Counted from the first letter of the stretch, positions 23,991-36,009 are shown. The stretch is 64,000 nucleotides of DNA from Earliella scabrosa (GCA_022605405.1 JABYQQ010000029.1:372001-436000), one strand, 5' to 3'. Made by a program: numbers and translations. The notes: generated by a model not told the origin, from the sequence alone.

Positions 23991-26900
23991 GAGGTGGCGG
24001 TGGGTAGTGTCGTAGATGGATGAGGTGAACCTTGAAGCTTTGCAGAGGATGAGGTGGCACACGGAGAGCAGTGCTGGCAGTGGGTGGTGGCGGCGGCTCA
24101 AGGCTAGACAAGTATACACAGCAAAGAAGTCACGGACTGGACGGGAGGAGAAGAGGGCGTCAGACGGGGGCGCTAGCGTACAGACAAGGACGACGACGAG
24201 AACCCAGCAGGTGGTTGCTGAGAGACGGCGGGCGGAGAAGAGGGAGAGGCGGCGCGGGAGGCTTTATACGTCTGTGCGAACTGGCCGGAAAGAGGATTGT
24301 GTCACGACCGAGGAAGAGGTTTCAGGCGAAGCGGGATCTGGACCTGGGGCCTTCCGCGAGCGATGATCAAAGGAACCGCGCCCCATTATCCAACGATCGT
24401 GTCTCGCGCGCCTCCCCAACCACGCTCCCGGCCCAGCACTCAGGAGCGTATCAGACGCGAGAGGTCCATAACACTTCCCGCGCGCAGCCATCCTTGCCAC
24501 ACTGTCACTCCGGACGGACGCCTGCACGGCCCACGCCGCGAGCCTGTCAACGCGCTCTCGTCATTCTCGAGTAAGTACTTAATCGCAGACGCGCCGGCCA
24601 GCTGCCAGGCTCGAGCTGCGAAGCCTCTCCGAACCTCGACACTATAGTCCAGGCGGCGGCGTGGCCAATCAGGCGCGGCCAGCACCTCCGCCTCCAATGA
24701 ATATCTCGGACGGATTTCTGAGGTAAACAACAGACGTTCGTTCGACGTCCGGCGTGATTCGCGAAGCGCACATGTTACACGGGCCTTTGTCACTGGGAAC
24801 GCGCGATCTAAAAGAGTACACCGCCAGATCTCTGTTCGAACTCTCCTCGGTGTGTGTGTTTCGACGGATGCGATCACTTTCTACGCAGACTTCCAGCCCA
24901 ACGCCTCGTGGCCGCCGCATGTCCGCCCTTTAGAGGCCCGAGGGGCAGGCGCACCAAGCGCGTTTTGCCTCGATTGGGCCTTTGCCGACCCCCAACCGGC
25001 GGCGCGTGGCTCGCGCCCGGCTGCCTGCTAGCGCTCCAGAAACATGACCCGTGCGCAGGCCTCCTTCGTCGACGCGAGCTGCGAGCCCGAGCTCCCAATC
25101 GCCAACGGCCAGCGTCGAGATAAGGGGCGCAGCAGCAGCGGATGAGAGTGCCAGACCGCCAGTGGGAGGCCGAGTCCGAGCCTGAGCGTGCATAGGTAAG
25201 AGAAGGAACAGGGGAAAGGGCACGGAGGATCTGCGCTGTCCCACAGCGTCCACCTCCACAGAATTCCGCGCGGAATCGTCCACAGGTCAAGTTGAAAGTT
25301 CTCTCCCCCCCGGCATCCGCCCGCGCCGGTGGCAGAGGCCCACTAATCTTGACGCGGGACGCAGAACCAGCGAGCGGCCACGATGCATCGGACGAGAGGC
25401 CTTCCCCGAGCGCAAGTCGGAGGTCCACGGCCGTGGTGCGCTCGAGCACCCATACGGGGGCCCTTCTTGTCCGCTTGTGGCAGCACTGGACAGTGGACAT
25501 GTTCGTGCTCCAGGATCTAGAACGCGCGGTGCGAACCCTGGAATCGGGCATGCGGACGCGGAGACGAGATGTGGGCAGGGCAGATTAGACTGCCGTAAGC
25601 AGAGCGAGCACTCCCGTAACGCTTCTGTACGCGAGATGACCGAATCCCTCCCAGCTCACCAAGCTTCCCGCCGGCAAATCTCCCGTCCGCTGCCCGAGTC
25701 CCAATAGACCGATCCCAGGCTGTGGCCACACATTCACCGTCCCCAGCACCTCGAGCTCCTAGGACTGCAGCGACCAAGCCCGTCAGGCTCGTATCCACCA
25801 TCCACAATCCGGATAAGCACGTACCCGCCCGCACGTATGGGAAGCGTGCCCTGCCCTGCCCTGGCCCTGCCCGCATGCGTCGCCAGTCCTCGCGCGTCCT
25901 CGGCAAGAACCCGACGACTCCCCCCGAATCGCGACGCGGCTTAGCGGTACACGTAGTACTAGCGGGAGGGGCCAGACCTCGCTCGGGCGTTCGGCGCCGC
26001 CTTGCAGCGGGCGGCGGCGTGGCGGCGGTGATAGCGCGCCCCGAAGCGCCCCGTCGTCGGAAATGATCTCATGGGAGGGTAGCCTCCTCCTGCATCGTGG
26101 CACCCGTCACGAAGCTGAGGCCTGAACCTGAATCCTGAGTTCTGAATCATGATGGCACGGTGTGGTGCTCTGCGAGAACCCCCGGACTCCCATCGGGCGC
26201 GCGGGCGGAAGGCCGGGGCCCATGTAGCGCACGCTGGATGGAGCGGACGGAAACCTTGTCGACGCGCGCCGTGGCTTCTGACGCAGACTGCAGCGAGAGA
26301 GAGAGCGGCGGATGCTCTCTGCCTCAAGGCGCGTGGGGCCGTGCGCGCGGGCGGAAGGGGTGGAAGGGGTGGAAGTGGCGGAAGCGTGCGTCCTGACATT
26401 GGTTGGATAAGGAAAGCTGGCCACATCCCTGGCCCCCAAGGACCACGCTGCAGGGCTCTCGAGCTCCGCGACCTGGGCGGAACTGAGTTGATTACGACAG
26501 CGTCCGACGTCGAGAAGTCCGATGGGAGGCGGCGAAGAAGCGTGGGTTCCCAGCATGATGCATCAGCACAGAAGAACTCTCTCTGCACACGAGCGAGCGA
26601 GCGCCTGGCGATAACAGTGTTGCAGGTACGAAAGCTGGCCAACACCACCACCACCATCGACGTGTCAGATTGCGTTCTGCGTGTAACAGAGATGGGACGG
26701 ACACGTTGCGATGTTTCCGGGTATGGACGGTGACGATCGCCTGCAGTTGCTCAGAGCTGGGAGCCCGCCAGGTCCTTGTCCTTGTGTTTACTACACCCGC
26801 GGGCGTTGCAGGGCCTGGTAACCGAGCGAAGCCAGCCTGGCTCTCTGGAAATGAAGGGACCGTGGAGCAGAACCGTATCAGAGCGCCCGCATCGTCATCC

Positions 26901-28530
26901 AGCCAGATCTTCACGCCTGTAGCCAGAAGCGTATAGGCTAGGTTACTAATGGCCTAATGGGAAGGTTTCAGCGCGGGCTGTCCGGGATCAATCGTCATCG
27001 GAGACCCAGTCACCTAGGTACGCACCTCCGCAGGAACGTGCCCTTCATAGTCCGGCGCAGCGAGACATGGGCGTTGGGAGTCGATTGTTCTCCCCGCGGA
27101 GGAAGGCGACGAGGTCGGACGTCCTCTGTGCGTGTCGCTCGGATGCGTAGAATGGCCGTTGGTCACCGGTGGGCAGAGGGCGCAGCGAGACGCTTCGTCG
27201 GGCGGACATGATATCGGTCTCCGCGTGGTTGCCTGGACGAAGCGCGGGCGTAAGCGAGTTGCAGACCGAGCGTCGAGCTGAAAATACGTGCCGTGCGTCA
27301 AGTAAGTAAAGCGTCCGACGACCTCGCGTTCAAGCATGCAGCGAACTCTGGCTCATGCCTGACGTCGTGCACCGTGAGCCGTGCACCCTTGAACACTAAT
27401 GCCCGAACTGGACGCGCTGTATCATTCTGCAGGCCGTTTGTCAGTAAGTAGGATATCGATGGGGCGGATTTAGACACACTGACTTGTACGCAGTCTCCAG
27501 GTTCGCGTTCCCAAGCACACAGGCTCGCCGCAACGCACTCAGCGAAGGCCGGTATCTTTGGCTCACGGACAGCGGGGTCCGTGCATCTTCGACATCGTCA
27601 TGGATGGCCGGCTTCGATGCATTGGCCTTCGCGTCAGTGACCTGGACAGGTGATACTCAGCACGGAATGATCAACGTTCGGATGGCGGCATAGGCTCACG
27701 GATTTGCACGCGCGTCCTGTGGCGGCCTGCGGATGGTTGGATAGATGCCTCATGGCGAGCCAGAAGACGGCAGGATTTGGTCGACCGAGGAGGCACGCCG
27801 CGAGAGCTGGAGCCGCACAAACGCAGGCTGCAGTCCTTGACCTCACACCAGCCCCTGGTCTTGTACCTGAAGGCTGACAGCCACCACCGCAACCTCGACA
27901 AACCCCAGCACGTGGACCGCGGGTGGGACTTACGAAACGATGACATTGGCAGAACAAACATGGGGACAATCGAGTTTGATCAAACTCGCGCACACAGCGA
28001 TCGAGCGTCCGCTCCTCAAGCATCCACGTCCTGCGCTGCTCGTCCGACCAGTCTGCACTTGTCTGGTGAGATGGATCGTTCGTAACGCTTGCTTTCTGAC
28101 TAGTGTGAGGCGAGATCAGTCGCGAGCAGTAAGCGAGCGGACGCGTCTAGCTCACCTCAGACTTGTAAGTTGCATTCTTGCCGATGCGACGGATGTATGC
28201 GCGCGTTCTGAGCGCGTTCGGACAGAGCAGACGTGGAGAGAGCGTTTTCATGGTGCACTGGAGGACGAGGAGGACGTGGTCGCCGGGCAAGACGACGAGG
28301 GGGAGGATGAGCGCCCGATGGGTATCTCCGCGCTCGCTGCCGCAAACGGCCGGGACGGATTTGAGGGAGGCCAGACCGCCAGCCTCGGCCGGGCGATGGA
28401 CGCTGTGAGCGACTGTGCGCGTGCTGACAGCGACACGGCCATCGCTGCTGGCCCCGTCCCCAGGTACGTCTCTCCCGTCGTCCTCCACCTCTCCTCCCCG
28501 CCCTTGACAGCCTCCTCCCCGCTCGCAGGC
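23991..28530. other. Gene-poor 4.5 kb between divergent genes
   Basis: Between the divergent starts of the DUF6699 gene (23990) and the F-box gene (28531). High-GC sequence with many overlapping open frames on both strands, but none with a domain, biased third positions on one strand, or linked splice sites. 28464-28528 looks like an intron (GTACGT donor, CTCGCAG acceptor) in the 5' UTR of the F-box gene. A gene here may have been missed. Confidence 0.4.
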
Positions 28531-30189
28531 ATGGGCCTCACCACCATCCGCGACATCATCGTCGAGCTCAACCGCCAGGCCGCAGAGCACCAGGCGCACC
28601 GGCTGCACCTCATCAAGCAGATCACGACGGACGCTACCTACCAGGCAAGTCCACCTACCTTGTGCGCAGGCGACGCAAGTTATAACCACCCCATCGCCCC
28701 CGTCCAGCGCGAAGTGAAACGGCTCCAGGAGTCCTACGGCTGGAATTCGTTCCATGGCGGATCAGATAGCTGGCGCGCCTTCCTCGAGCCCTCCCACTCG
28801 GGCGTCGACGGCCCCCACTTCAGCCCAGACATCAGCAGGCTCATGAACCAGGTCCACATGGACGAGGCCTCCCTCTCCTGCATCCGTGCCCGCATAGAGG
28901 CCCTCTCCACCTTTCTCCACCCCGTCCTCCGCCTCCCGCCAGAGGTCCTCGAGCTCGTCTTCAAGGTCGGCAGCCGCATGCCCCAGGACGATCCCATCCT
29001 CGGCCCATCCGTCCCCCGTCCCTTCCCGCTCGTCGTCGCAGCCGTCTCGCACCAATGGCGCGACATCGCGATCAGCACGCCCGATCTCTGGACCAACATC
29101 GCGATCAGGCATCCTCGTCCGTACGGCTGGGTCCCGCTCTGTCTCCAGCGCTCGTGCGGGCAGCCCATAGACATCACCATCGACTGCCGCTCCAACCTGC
29201 TCACCGCCCCCGTCGTCGACCACCTGCTCACAATGTTCATGCCTCACGTGGGCCGATGGCGGCGATTTGCGCTCAACACCTCAGACCCTGCGACGATTTA
29301 CGCTGTGGGCCAGCATCTCGCGAACGCCTGCGCCCCGATGCTTCGACACCTCCAACTCTCCCTCAGCGGCTCCTCGGGAAACCAGGAAGTCATCCTCCCC
29401 CTAATCCTTCAGGGCGGCGCCACCACGCTCTCCTCCGTCCGCTTCGACTCCCTCTCCATCCCCTGGGACGCCCCGCCGCTCGTGAACCTCACCTGCATCG
29501 ACCTCCGCTGGCTCTGGCACCAGACCCGGCTCCAGTACGAGCAGTTCCGCGACGTGCTCGCCATGTCGCCCAACATCCGCGCGCTCATCCTCCGCGGGAC
29601 GTACATCCACCTCGGGCGCGAATACCCCCCGCTCTCGATACCCACCCTGCGCTACCTCGAGCTCTCGGGCGACCACGTCTGCCGCATGTCCTCGCTCCTC
29701 TCCACCCCCGCCCTCCAGGAGCTCGTGCTCGCGAACCTCGACGAGACCGAGTTCCGCGAGTTCGTTGCCTCGCTCCCCCTCCCGGACGCCGACGGCCGCG
29801 GCTCGCGCTACCCCGTCCTCCGCTCGCTCACGCTCCTCAACGCGTCCATGTGCACCCCGACGCGCCGCTTCACGCGCGCGCTCCCGACGGTGACCCACCT
29901 CGAGGTGATCAACTCGGCGACGGCCAAGTTCCTCCAGCTCTTCCGCAAGGAGCACGCGGACACGACCGAGGACGCCGCGCTCAGCTGGCCGCTCCTCCGC
30001 CGGCTCACGCTCGTCGACGAGGTCGACTACTTTTTGCTCTACGGCGTCGTGCGCGACCGCGCCGCGGCGGACTCGCCGCTCGAGCGCCTCGTGCTCAACG
30101 CGCCGTTCATACACGACGACAACCTCGTCGCGAGCCTGGAGGAGTTTGTGCGGGTGGACATCGTGAAGGACGTCGATCTGGACCATTGA
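28531..30189 (+). CDS. F-box protein, family II (singleton)
   Basis: An open frame from ATG 28531 (MGLTTIRDIIVELNRQAAEH) to TGA 30189, 552 residues unspliced. A 63-bp in-frame segment at about 28645-28707 has a GC-AG intron look (gcaagt donor, cgtccag acceptor) and joins TYQ to REVKRLQESYG. Residues about 130-180 hold a canonical agaricomycete F-box: LRLPPEVLELVFKVG, then VVAAVSHQWRDIAISTPDLW. The rest is leucine-rich-repeat-like (LRHLQLSL, LTCIDLRWLW, LRYLELSG, LRSLTLLN). It is not closely related to the three family I F-box genes. The same frame is open far upstream to 27940, but the intron-like segment 28464-28528 breaks that phase, so I start at 28531. Likely an SCF substrate adaptor; substrate unknown. 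Confidence 0.82.
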   Translation: MGLTTIRDIIVELNRQAAEHQAHRLHLIKQITTDATYQASPPTLCAGDASYNHPIAPVQREVKRLQESYGWNSFHGGSDSWRAFLEPSHSGVDGPHFSPDISRLMNQVHMDEASLSCIRARIEALSTFLHPVLRLPPEVLELVFKVGSRMPQDDPILGPSVPRPFPLVVAAVSHQWRDIAISTPDLWTNIAIRHPRPYGWVPLCLQRSCGQPIDITIDCRSNLLTAPVVDHLLTMFMPHVGRWRRFALNTSDPATIYAVGQHLANACAPMLRHLQLSLSGSSGNQEVILPLILQGGATTLSSVRFDSLSIPWDAPPLVNLTCIDLRWLWHQTRLQYEQFRDVLAMSPNIRALILRGTYIHLGREYPPLSIPTLRYLELSGDHVCRMSSLLSTPALQELVLANLDETEFREFVASLPLPDADGRGSRYPVLRSLTLLNASMCTPTRRFTRALPTVTHLEVINSATAKFLQLFRKEHADTTEDAALSWPLLRRLTLVDEVDYFLLYGVVRDRAAADSPLERLVLNAPFIHDDNLVASLEEFVRVDIVKDVDLDH

Positions 30190-31557
30190 TGATGACAGGA
30201 CGGCGCTTAGGGGGTGGATCGGTGGTGGCGGGGGGGGGGGGGTCATTGTAGCATTAGCTGGGATCTATACGCTTGTTTCTATAGGGTTGCGGATGGGATC
30301 GCTGCTGCTGCTGTCTACACAGTTGCTGTACTGTACACACTCATGTACTATACCTGCCCAGGGTGGGTGGCAACAGGTGCTACGTTCTAACATTTTCTTT
30401 ATGTTCGCTCGCAGGTAGCAGGTGGTGCGTGATCGTCCATCGCGACGCCGTGCGCTGACCTGTCTCATTTACGTAGCCCTCTGGGGACGTCGGGGCCTTC
30501 CAATCAGGGGAGATCTCGTCGGGAGCGCACCGACGATCAACGTTCAGCTCTCGTGAGGAAAGGCTACTTCGGACCCGCGAAGCATCTCGCTCGTACGTAT
30601 CAAGGACAACGGTTGATACGGGGTAAACCCGACGGGACGATCAGCAGCGACTCGGGCCCACGTTCGTCTCTCTCTTCCACTCTTCTACAATTCCAGCCAG
30701 AAGCCCAGATCCGTGATCAAGCTACAAGCTACATACCACAGCGTACACGCTACAGTGAATGCGATCGGCATACCAAGACGGACGAGCGACGAGCCCCCGC
30801 ATCGAGGGACGGCCGAACGTCCGAGCTTCGAGCGAGCGAAGATGGAGAGAGATGGCCATCGCGATACGGGCGAGATGAGATACGCGCAACAGCGTCCGTG
30901 GAGCCCCGCCCCCAACCCCGCGACCCTCGCCACCGTGCCCCTGGATCGTCGCTGCGGCCCATGTATGTCGCTCTTGGCCAACCTGAGGACTGGCGACCGT
31001 GCAGTGTCGAGGCCAAACGCTAATCCTCGATCGACGCTCTGTCTCCACAGTGCCCCGGGCCCGCTGGCTGGGGCAAAGTCAAAACGCTTGACGGCTCCTC
31101 GGGGCTGGTATGTACTGGTGACTGTGCGCAGGAGTGCGCATTGGTGGGGGAGGGGGGATCCGCGGCCGATGTACTGCGGCCGTAGCTTGTACGTGTACGG
31201 GGCTGTTTTTGGGCAGTCCGAGTCGCGAAGATCCCGTCTGTAGACTGTAGCACCGCGAGAGCGTGTGGCACGGGACGGCGGTGATGTCGCTGTCGGGGAG
31301 ACTTCGGCTGGCGGAGGGTGCGTCAGAGGGGTCGCTGTGAGACGTCGCGCGCGGTCAAGGTGGTGTTGTTGACAAGAAGGTTGAGCTATACGGTCATGTG
31401 GGTCTGGGGGGTCCGAAGCAGGGAGTGGAGGAACTTCAAGTTGGCCATGAGATTATGAGCGGAAAGCAAGGCGCACTGAGTACATGGAAACATCGATCGG
31501 CGTAGACTTCTAAATGAGTATCATCCGGATGGTGTACGTCGGCAGTGACGACTTGAA
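30190..31557. other. Intergenic, end of right duplication arm
   Basis: About 1.4 kb between the 3' ends of two convergent F-box genes. The part 30755-31010 is the inverted counterpart of about 14230-14490. No gene supported. Confidence 0.5.
30230..30242 (+). repeat. Poly-G homopolymer run
   Basis: Thirteen consecutive G just after the stop of the F-box gene at 30189. The length is likely to vary or be miscalled. Confidence 0.9.
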
Positions 31558-33613
31558 CTACGTATGCACGGCAGGCGTCAGAGCCGGTTCGCGAGGGTAC
31601 ACCGCTGGAGACGCCATCTGCCGCTCTGCGCGGGCATGCGGCGGGTGCACCTGGTCCAACGCGCACATTAACTTGTGCAATGCCATCCCCGAGTCCTCTT
31701 CGTGGAGTTCCATCGCCCGCGAGGACGTGTTGCCAGGCACGCTCAGGAGATACGACCCTCTGAGCGCGGGGAACATCCCATGCAAGACGCGTGCAGCTCT
31801 GTCGACGTTTGGGAGGGAGAACGATGTGTATCGGCGACAGGACGACCTCGGGATGAGCTGCACGAGGCTCCGCTGCGGCTCGACAAGCGCGGAACGCTCC
31901 TCCAAGACGTTCAGATCGGACTCGGTGAAGTCCGCGACGTCGATCGTGAGCGCATTGAGTTGCTTGCACTGAAGCGCGAACGCGACGACGGCGCGGATGG
32001 AGGGATGGACCCCGGCAATCGTCTCCGTTCCGAGCCGCGAGAGCAGGTCGGGGCGTACCTCGCAGGTGATCCGCATCGTGCACTGTCGCTCGTATGTGAT
32101 AGACAGCTCGACGAGATGCGGCCATGCTGCGCCCATCTGCTCCATGTCTTCGTCCGAGATGCATACCTCCGCCTCGACGAAATCGACAACTAGCCTCTCA
32201 ACTAGGCGCAGGTTGAGTAGCTGTGGTGCCACGTCCATGAGACGGCAGAGCGTGTGCGGGTTCTGGTCGTGGGTGCCCGGATAGCGCATGTGGAGGTCGA
32301 CCTCTTGAAGAGTCTCGGAGAAGGGGGGCGAGCAGAGTTGCGCGATCGCCCTCGGTATATGAGGGTCATTAACAAGGAGGCCCATCAAGAAAGGGATGGA
32401 CACTGAGGTCAACTGCATTGAAGATGTGACCCTCAGGATGTCGGCCACATGGGAAGCAGGACAGGACTTGGTAGAGAGGTGTCGTAGAGAGGGGAAGGCG
32501 CCTGGTGGTAGATTGAGCTCCATCAAGAGTGGTGATCTGCCCGTGTCATCTCCGGGAATTGCGCGTTGGGCATAGGAATCGATGAGGGAGAGTCGGATTG
32601 CTTCCAGGTGAGGGAGTAAGGCAAGCTTTCGCAGCACCTCGGCCGGGATTGGGATAGTGACCATTTGTTTGGGGGTCACAGTTAGAGAGCGGAGTTTGAT
32701 ACACTGCGCGATCCAACGAAAGTCTTGCCCTTCATGGGCCATTTCAATCACGACATGCTGAACGGTGGGAGCTTGCTCCGCGACAGTGCGCAGAGTGTCC
32801 TTCCAGGCACTGTCAAACCCGCGCCCGCCATAAAGACGCGGGTCTCGCTCCGAGAGGGGATGCCAGGAGATAAAAATGGACAATTTTGGGGACGCCAGCA
32901 TGCGTAGGAGAAGCTCGAAAGATGGCGATGGGCTATCGCACTGCCACGCGAGCAGTTCTAGCTTCGGGCACAACGGGCGGCCGCCGAACCTCTCCCATAG
33001 CAGGGGCAGGACCGACTCGTCGATGGTATACGGCATGATGGAGTCCGAGAATGTGTGGAACGCGAGTTCGCGCACCCGTTCTGCGCAATGGACGAAGGAA
33101 GCCCAGTCTTCTTCCATGATCTCCCCCTCTAGAGCCTGGTTGCAATACGAACAGCCAATAACGTAAGATGACGGAGGAGAAAGAGCATGTCAAGACTCAC
33201 AAAGTGGTAGAAGGTACTTCCATCTCCCGAGTCATTGGGAACATGTACTGCCCGGGATTTGAAGGCGGGAAGAACGCCGAGGATCGAGTAGAGTCCACCG
33301 GGCGGCGCTGCCCGAGCTCAGCCAAAGCTATATCTGCGAAAGTCTTGCATACGAGGGCCGCGCTCGCCAATGTCGAGCGCCTCAGACGAATGGAGGCCTC
33401 CTCGTTGGCACTGAGGGGAGACTCGTATCTGGCTTCAGCTTGCTTCAGCCTGTCGAGGTGGGGATACGCGTTCGAGTCACCGTAGCTTCGTGCACGGGGT
33501 GCCCAGTACGAGCTAGGGCGTCTCGACCGCGTGGTGAGGGGACGGTCGACCACAGAGAGATGGCTGAATATTTCGGCGAAGACATCGTACGGAAAGATGG
33601 GCTGGTCGGTCAT
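31558..33613 (-). CDS. F-box protein, family I, arm B (apparent frameshift)
   Basis: Inverted paralogue of 11677-13708. ATG 33613 opens MTDQPIFPYDVFAEIFSHL, an F-box-like N-terminus, followed by the family block STLASAALVCKTFADIALAEL. At about 33313 one base is missing relative to both the arm A and the 49799 paralogue (GAGCTCTGGGC in arm A, GAGCTCGGGC here), so the frame runs on to a premature stop at the exon 1 donor. If the base is allowed for, the next residues match the paralogues (GGLYSILGVLPAF), the exon ends at a GTGAGT donor, and exon 2 from about 33117 is open for over 500 residues to TAG 31558, with the LRR-like tail of the family. So this is either a very recent pseudogene or a sequencing error in an intact gene. 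It lies downstream of the DUF6699 gene at 33949-34845 on the same strand. Confidence 0.8.
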
Positions 33614-33948
33614 CTTGCAGGGTAGAGGGGCGTGGGAGACAAACGATTGGTTGGTAAATATCTGGCGTCTGCAGTCACATGGGGAATCCGTTTCGAAGGA
33701 GCAGTCAAACTCCCATTCTCGGATGACAGCCTGCACGTATTAGACTTTATTCGTAAGTAGTCCCTATGTCGTTCAAAGATTAGGATGAAGATAACGTACA
33801 AGCACTATAGTGACGTGATACAAGTAGACGTCCAGAGAATCGATCACAGCATACAACACGGGAAAAGCCGTCCACTATCAAGAGTCATGAGCAGGATGCG
33901 ACCTGCTGTCAAATACAAGGCATAGAGTTGGTCGTATACGGACTGACC
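33614..33948. other. Spacer between DUF6699 and F-box genes, arm B
   Basis: 335 bp; counterpart of 11235-11676. No gene. Confidence 0.5.
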
Positions 33949-34845
33949 TCACTCAGGACGTCCCAAACGAACAATATACATATGACTTCCATCGTCAGCC
34001 ACCACTTGCTCGAGACCGAGGAAGTGACTCCGACGCTCCGAATAGAGGTCGATCGCCCTCAGCCTATCGTTCGCAGCATCCAGATCGCCCATCACACGCG
34101 ACATCCTCTCTGCCCGTGCAGCGTGCTCCCGCGGATGGCCTTCGTAGATCCCCATCCCGTCATCGACCTTGTACAGTTCCTCCCCAATCCGGCCCACGAC
34201 ATCGCCCACCGTCAGCGACCGCGTCGCATATACGGTGATCTGCCAGTCGTCGCGGCGCTCGGTCGGGTCAGGCACGAAGTGCACCGCGCACGTCGTCCTC
34301 CCCGACCTAAATGCGGGCGCACGGAGGCACCCGGAGCGAGGCATCCCGGCTGGGCTGCGCATCTCGCGCACATTCCACTCCACAGGGAATCGCGCCAGGT
34401 ACGGAGACAGGTCGGACTCGGGCTCGGCCGTGTCCGAGTCTGTGAGCGCAGAGGACCCGCTCGCGGTCGAAGAGGGCGATAAGGTTGGCGTCGCCACTGG
34501 CACCGGCTGCGTCGCAGGCGAGTTCGCGGGCGTGAGCGTAGTCTTGGTATGTGTGTGGTGAGCGGTGCCGTCTCTAGCTGGGCTACACAGGATGTCAGCG
34601 CTAGGGACACACTGAGACGCTGGGCGTCGGACGCACTGGGCTTGCTCCAAATGGCTCGGAGCGAGGTCGGGGCTGTCTGGGAGGGGACGACTCTTGAGTT
34701 GCGGTGTCGGCGGCGGTCCATAGCTGCTGGAGATGACCACGGGAATGTCGTCTGGAGGCGGCGGTCGGGTATAGTATGTCTTCACGTCGTCGCTGAAGCT
34801 GACTCGACGAGATTTGCGTGGGATCGGCAGGGAGGGACGGTCCAT
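33949..34845 (-). CDS. DUF6699 domain protein, arm B
   Basis: Near-identical inverted copy of the gene at 10332-11234. ATG 34845 begins MDRPSLPIPRKSRRVSFSDD and the stop is TGA 33949-33951. Unspliced length is 298 residues; a 54-bp in-frame intron-like segment at 34583-34636 (GTGCGT donor, GCTGAC, TGTGTAG) matches the one in arm A, giving 280 residues if removed. The DUF6699 signatures are intact: FPVEWNVREM, WQITVYATRSLTVGDVVGRI, AIDLYSERRSHFLGLEQ. The N-terminal RRVSF motif is conserved exactly. Differences from arm A concentrate in the low-complexity middle and the last dozen residues. It is followed on the same strand by the frameshifted F-box gene, so the pair order is kept. Function unknown. 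Confidence 0.88.
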   Translation of the reverse strand: MDRPSLPIPRKSRRVSFSDDVKTYYTRPPPPDDIPVVISSSYGPPPTPQLKSRPLPDSPDLAPSHLEQAQCVRRPASQCVPSADILCSPARDGTAHHTHTKTTLTPANSPATQPVPVATPTLSPSSTASGSSALTDSDTAEPESDLSPYLARFPVEWNVREMRSPAGMPRSGCLRAPAFRSGRTTCAVHFVPDPTERRDDWQITVYATRSLTVGDVVGRIGEELYKVDDGMGIYEGHPREHAARAERMSRVMGDLDAANDRLRAIDLYSERRSHFLGLEQVVADDGSHMYIVRLGRPE

Positions 34846-36009
34846 GTCGTGTACGTGGTCGATAGAAGGTGTGCAGTCGGTGAAGAGGTAAGACGCTGGG
34901 CAGAGTAGAGGGGATTGACAAGTCGACGGTCCTCTACTTGTAGGATAGTGCGAGGAACTATGAGAGTTGGGCGCCGTCAATATGCGGAATTGGCGGGCAG
35001 AGGAATTGTGCGTGCGCACTTACCAATGATATACCTCACTGTGCCCCGACCCTGAAACGCAGTGCCATGACACGCGCAGCCTCTGGAAATAGAATTTGTG
35101 GTTGGTCTGGCGCCGCGCCCCGAACCTACGTCCGAAGAAGGCAACTTACTGCTCTGCGGAGCGTGATGTAACAGAACAAGCAGCTGACATGCTGGGAAGC
35201 GGGAGGCGTGCCAGTTGTATTGAATGACTCCAAGATACAGCAATGCTCCAAACTCGGGCAGAGACCGCTGATAGGTGATATCAACAACCCGCCGAAGTCG
35301 CACGAAGGTCACCACGATACAGCTCTGCGAAATGACATGCCGAATGTCCGAGTCAGAGTAATGGTACGAAACCATTGGCGTGCAGTACGTGACGACGGTC
35401 AGCTAATGGATGACAGTAAGCACATAGAGGTTGAAGCTACCTGAGAATCGGTGTGCATGGCGGTGACACTGGCAGGGGCGCAAACCTTGTGCCCGTGATG
35501 CGCAGATGGTGCAGCGCAGGGCAATCCGGTTGAAGCGGCTGCGCAACGTCAATGTGGTTTTGAGGATAACAGACGTCAGTCCAGAAGTCGTTAAAATGTG
35601 AAGGGACGACAGTGAAGGGAGGGCACGTATGACTCCGGACGAGCACGTGCGTCCTTGGAATCGGATGCCGCGAGCATCCATACAACCAAGCATGTGAACA
35701 TGGTGTCATAGAGCTTCGCAGTCCCGTGCAATCTCGACCCTACGAAGGGCAGTACATTAGCAATTGTCGCTCAAAATGGTAGCGACGTGAACCCACCGCT
35801 AAGGACCGTATCGATATTGTTATGAGTCGACATCCACGAGCCACCTGCCGGTATCCGTCCCGCCTGTGGTGCGATAGCTTGCGAGTCAGCCAGCCTTGAA
35901 GAGAGGGTCTGGACCACGAATTGAAGATGGACATGGCAGGGTGCGTGACCGCTGACGTCTGCGACGTCAGGACCACGCCTCGAAAGGCCCACCGATCCAA
36001 GGCACAGCC

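Noticed and set aside
27940..28530. N-terminal extension of the F-box protein to 749 codons
   Set aside because: The frame is open, but an intron-like segment at 28464-28528 would change phase, and the upstream residues are not domain-like.
29055..30251. 398-codon plus-strand frame and a 281-codon minus-strand frame (29401-30246) over the F-box gene
   Set aside because: Both overlap the F-box frame, are dominated by Arg/Pro/His or Glu/Val/Arg and lack domains; they are shadows of GC-rich coding sequence.
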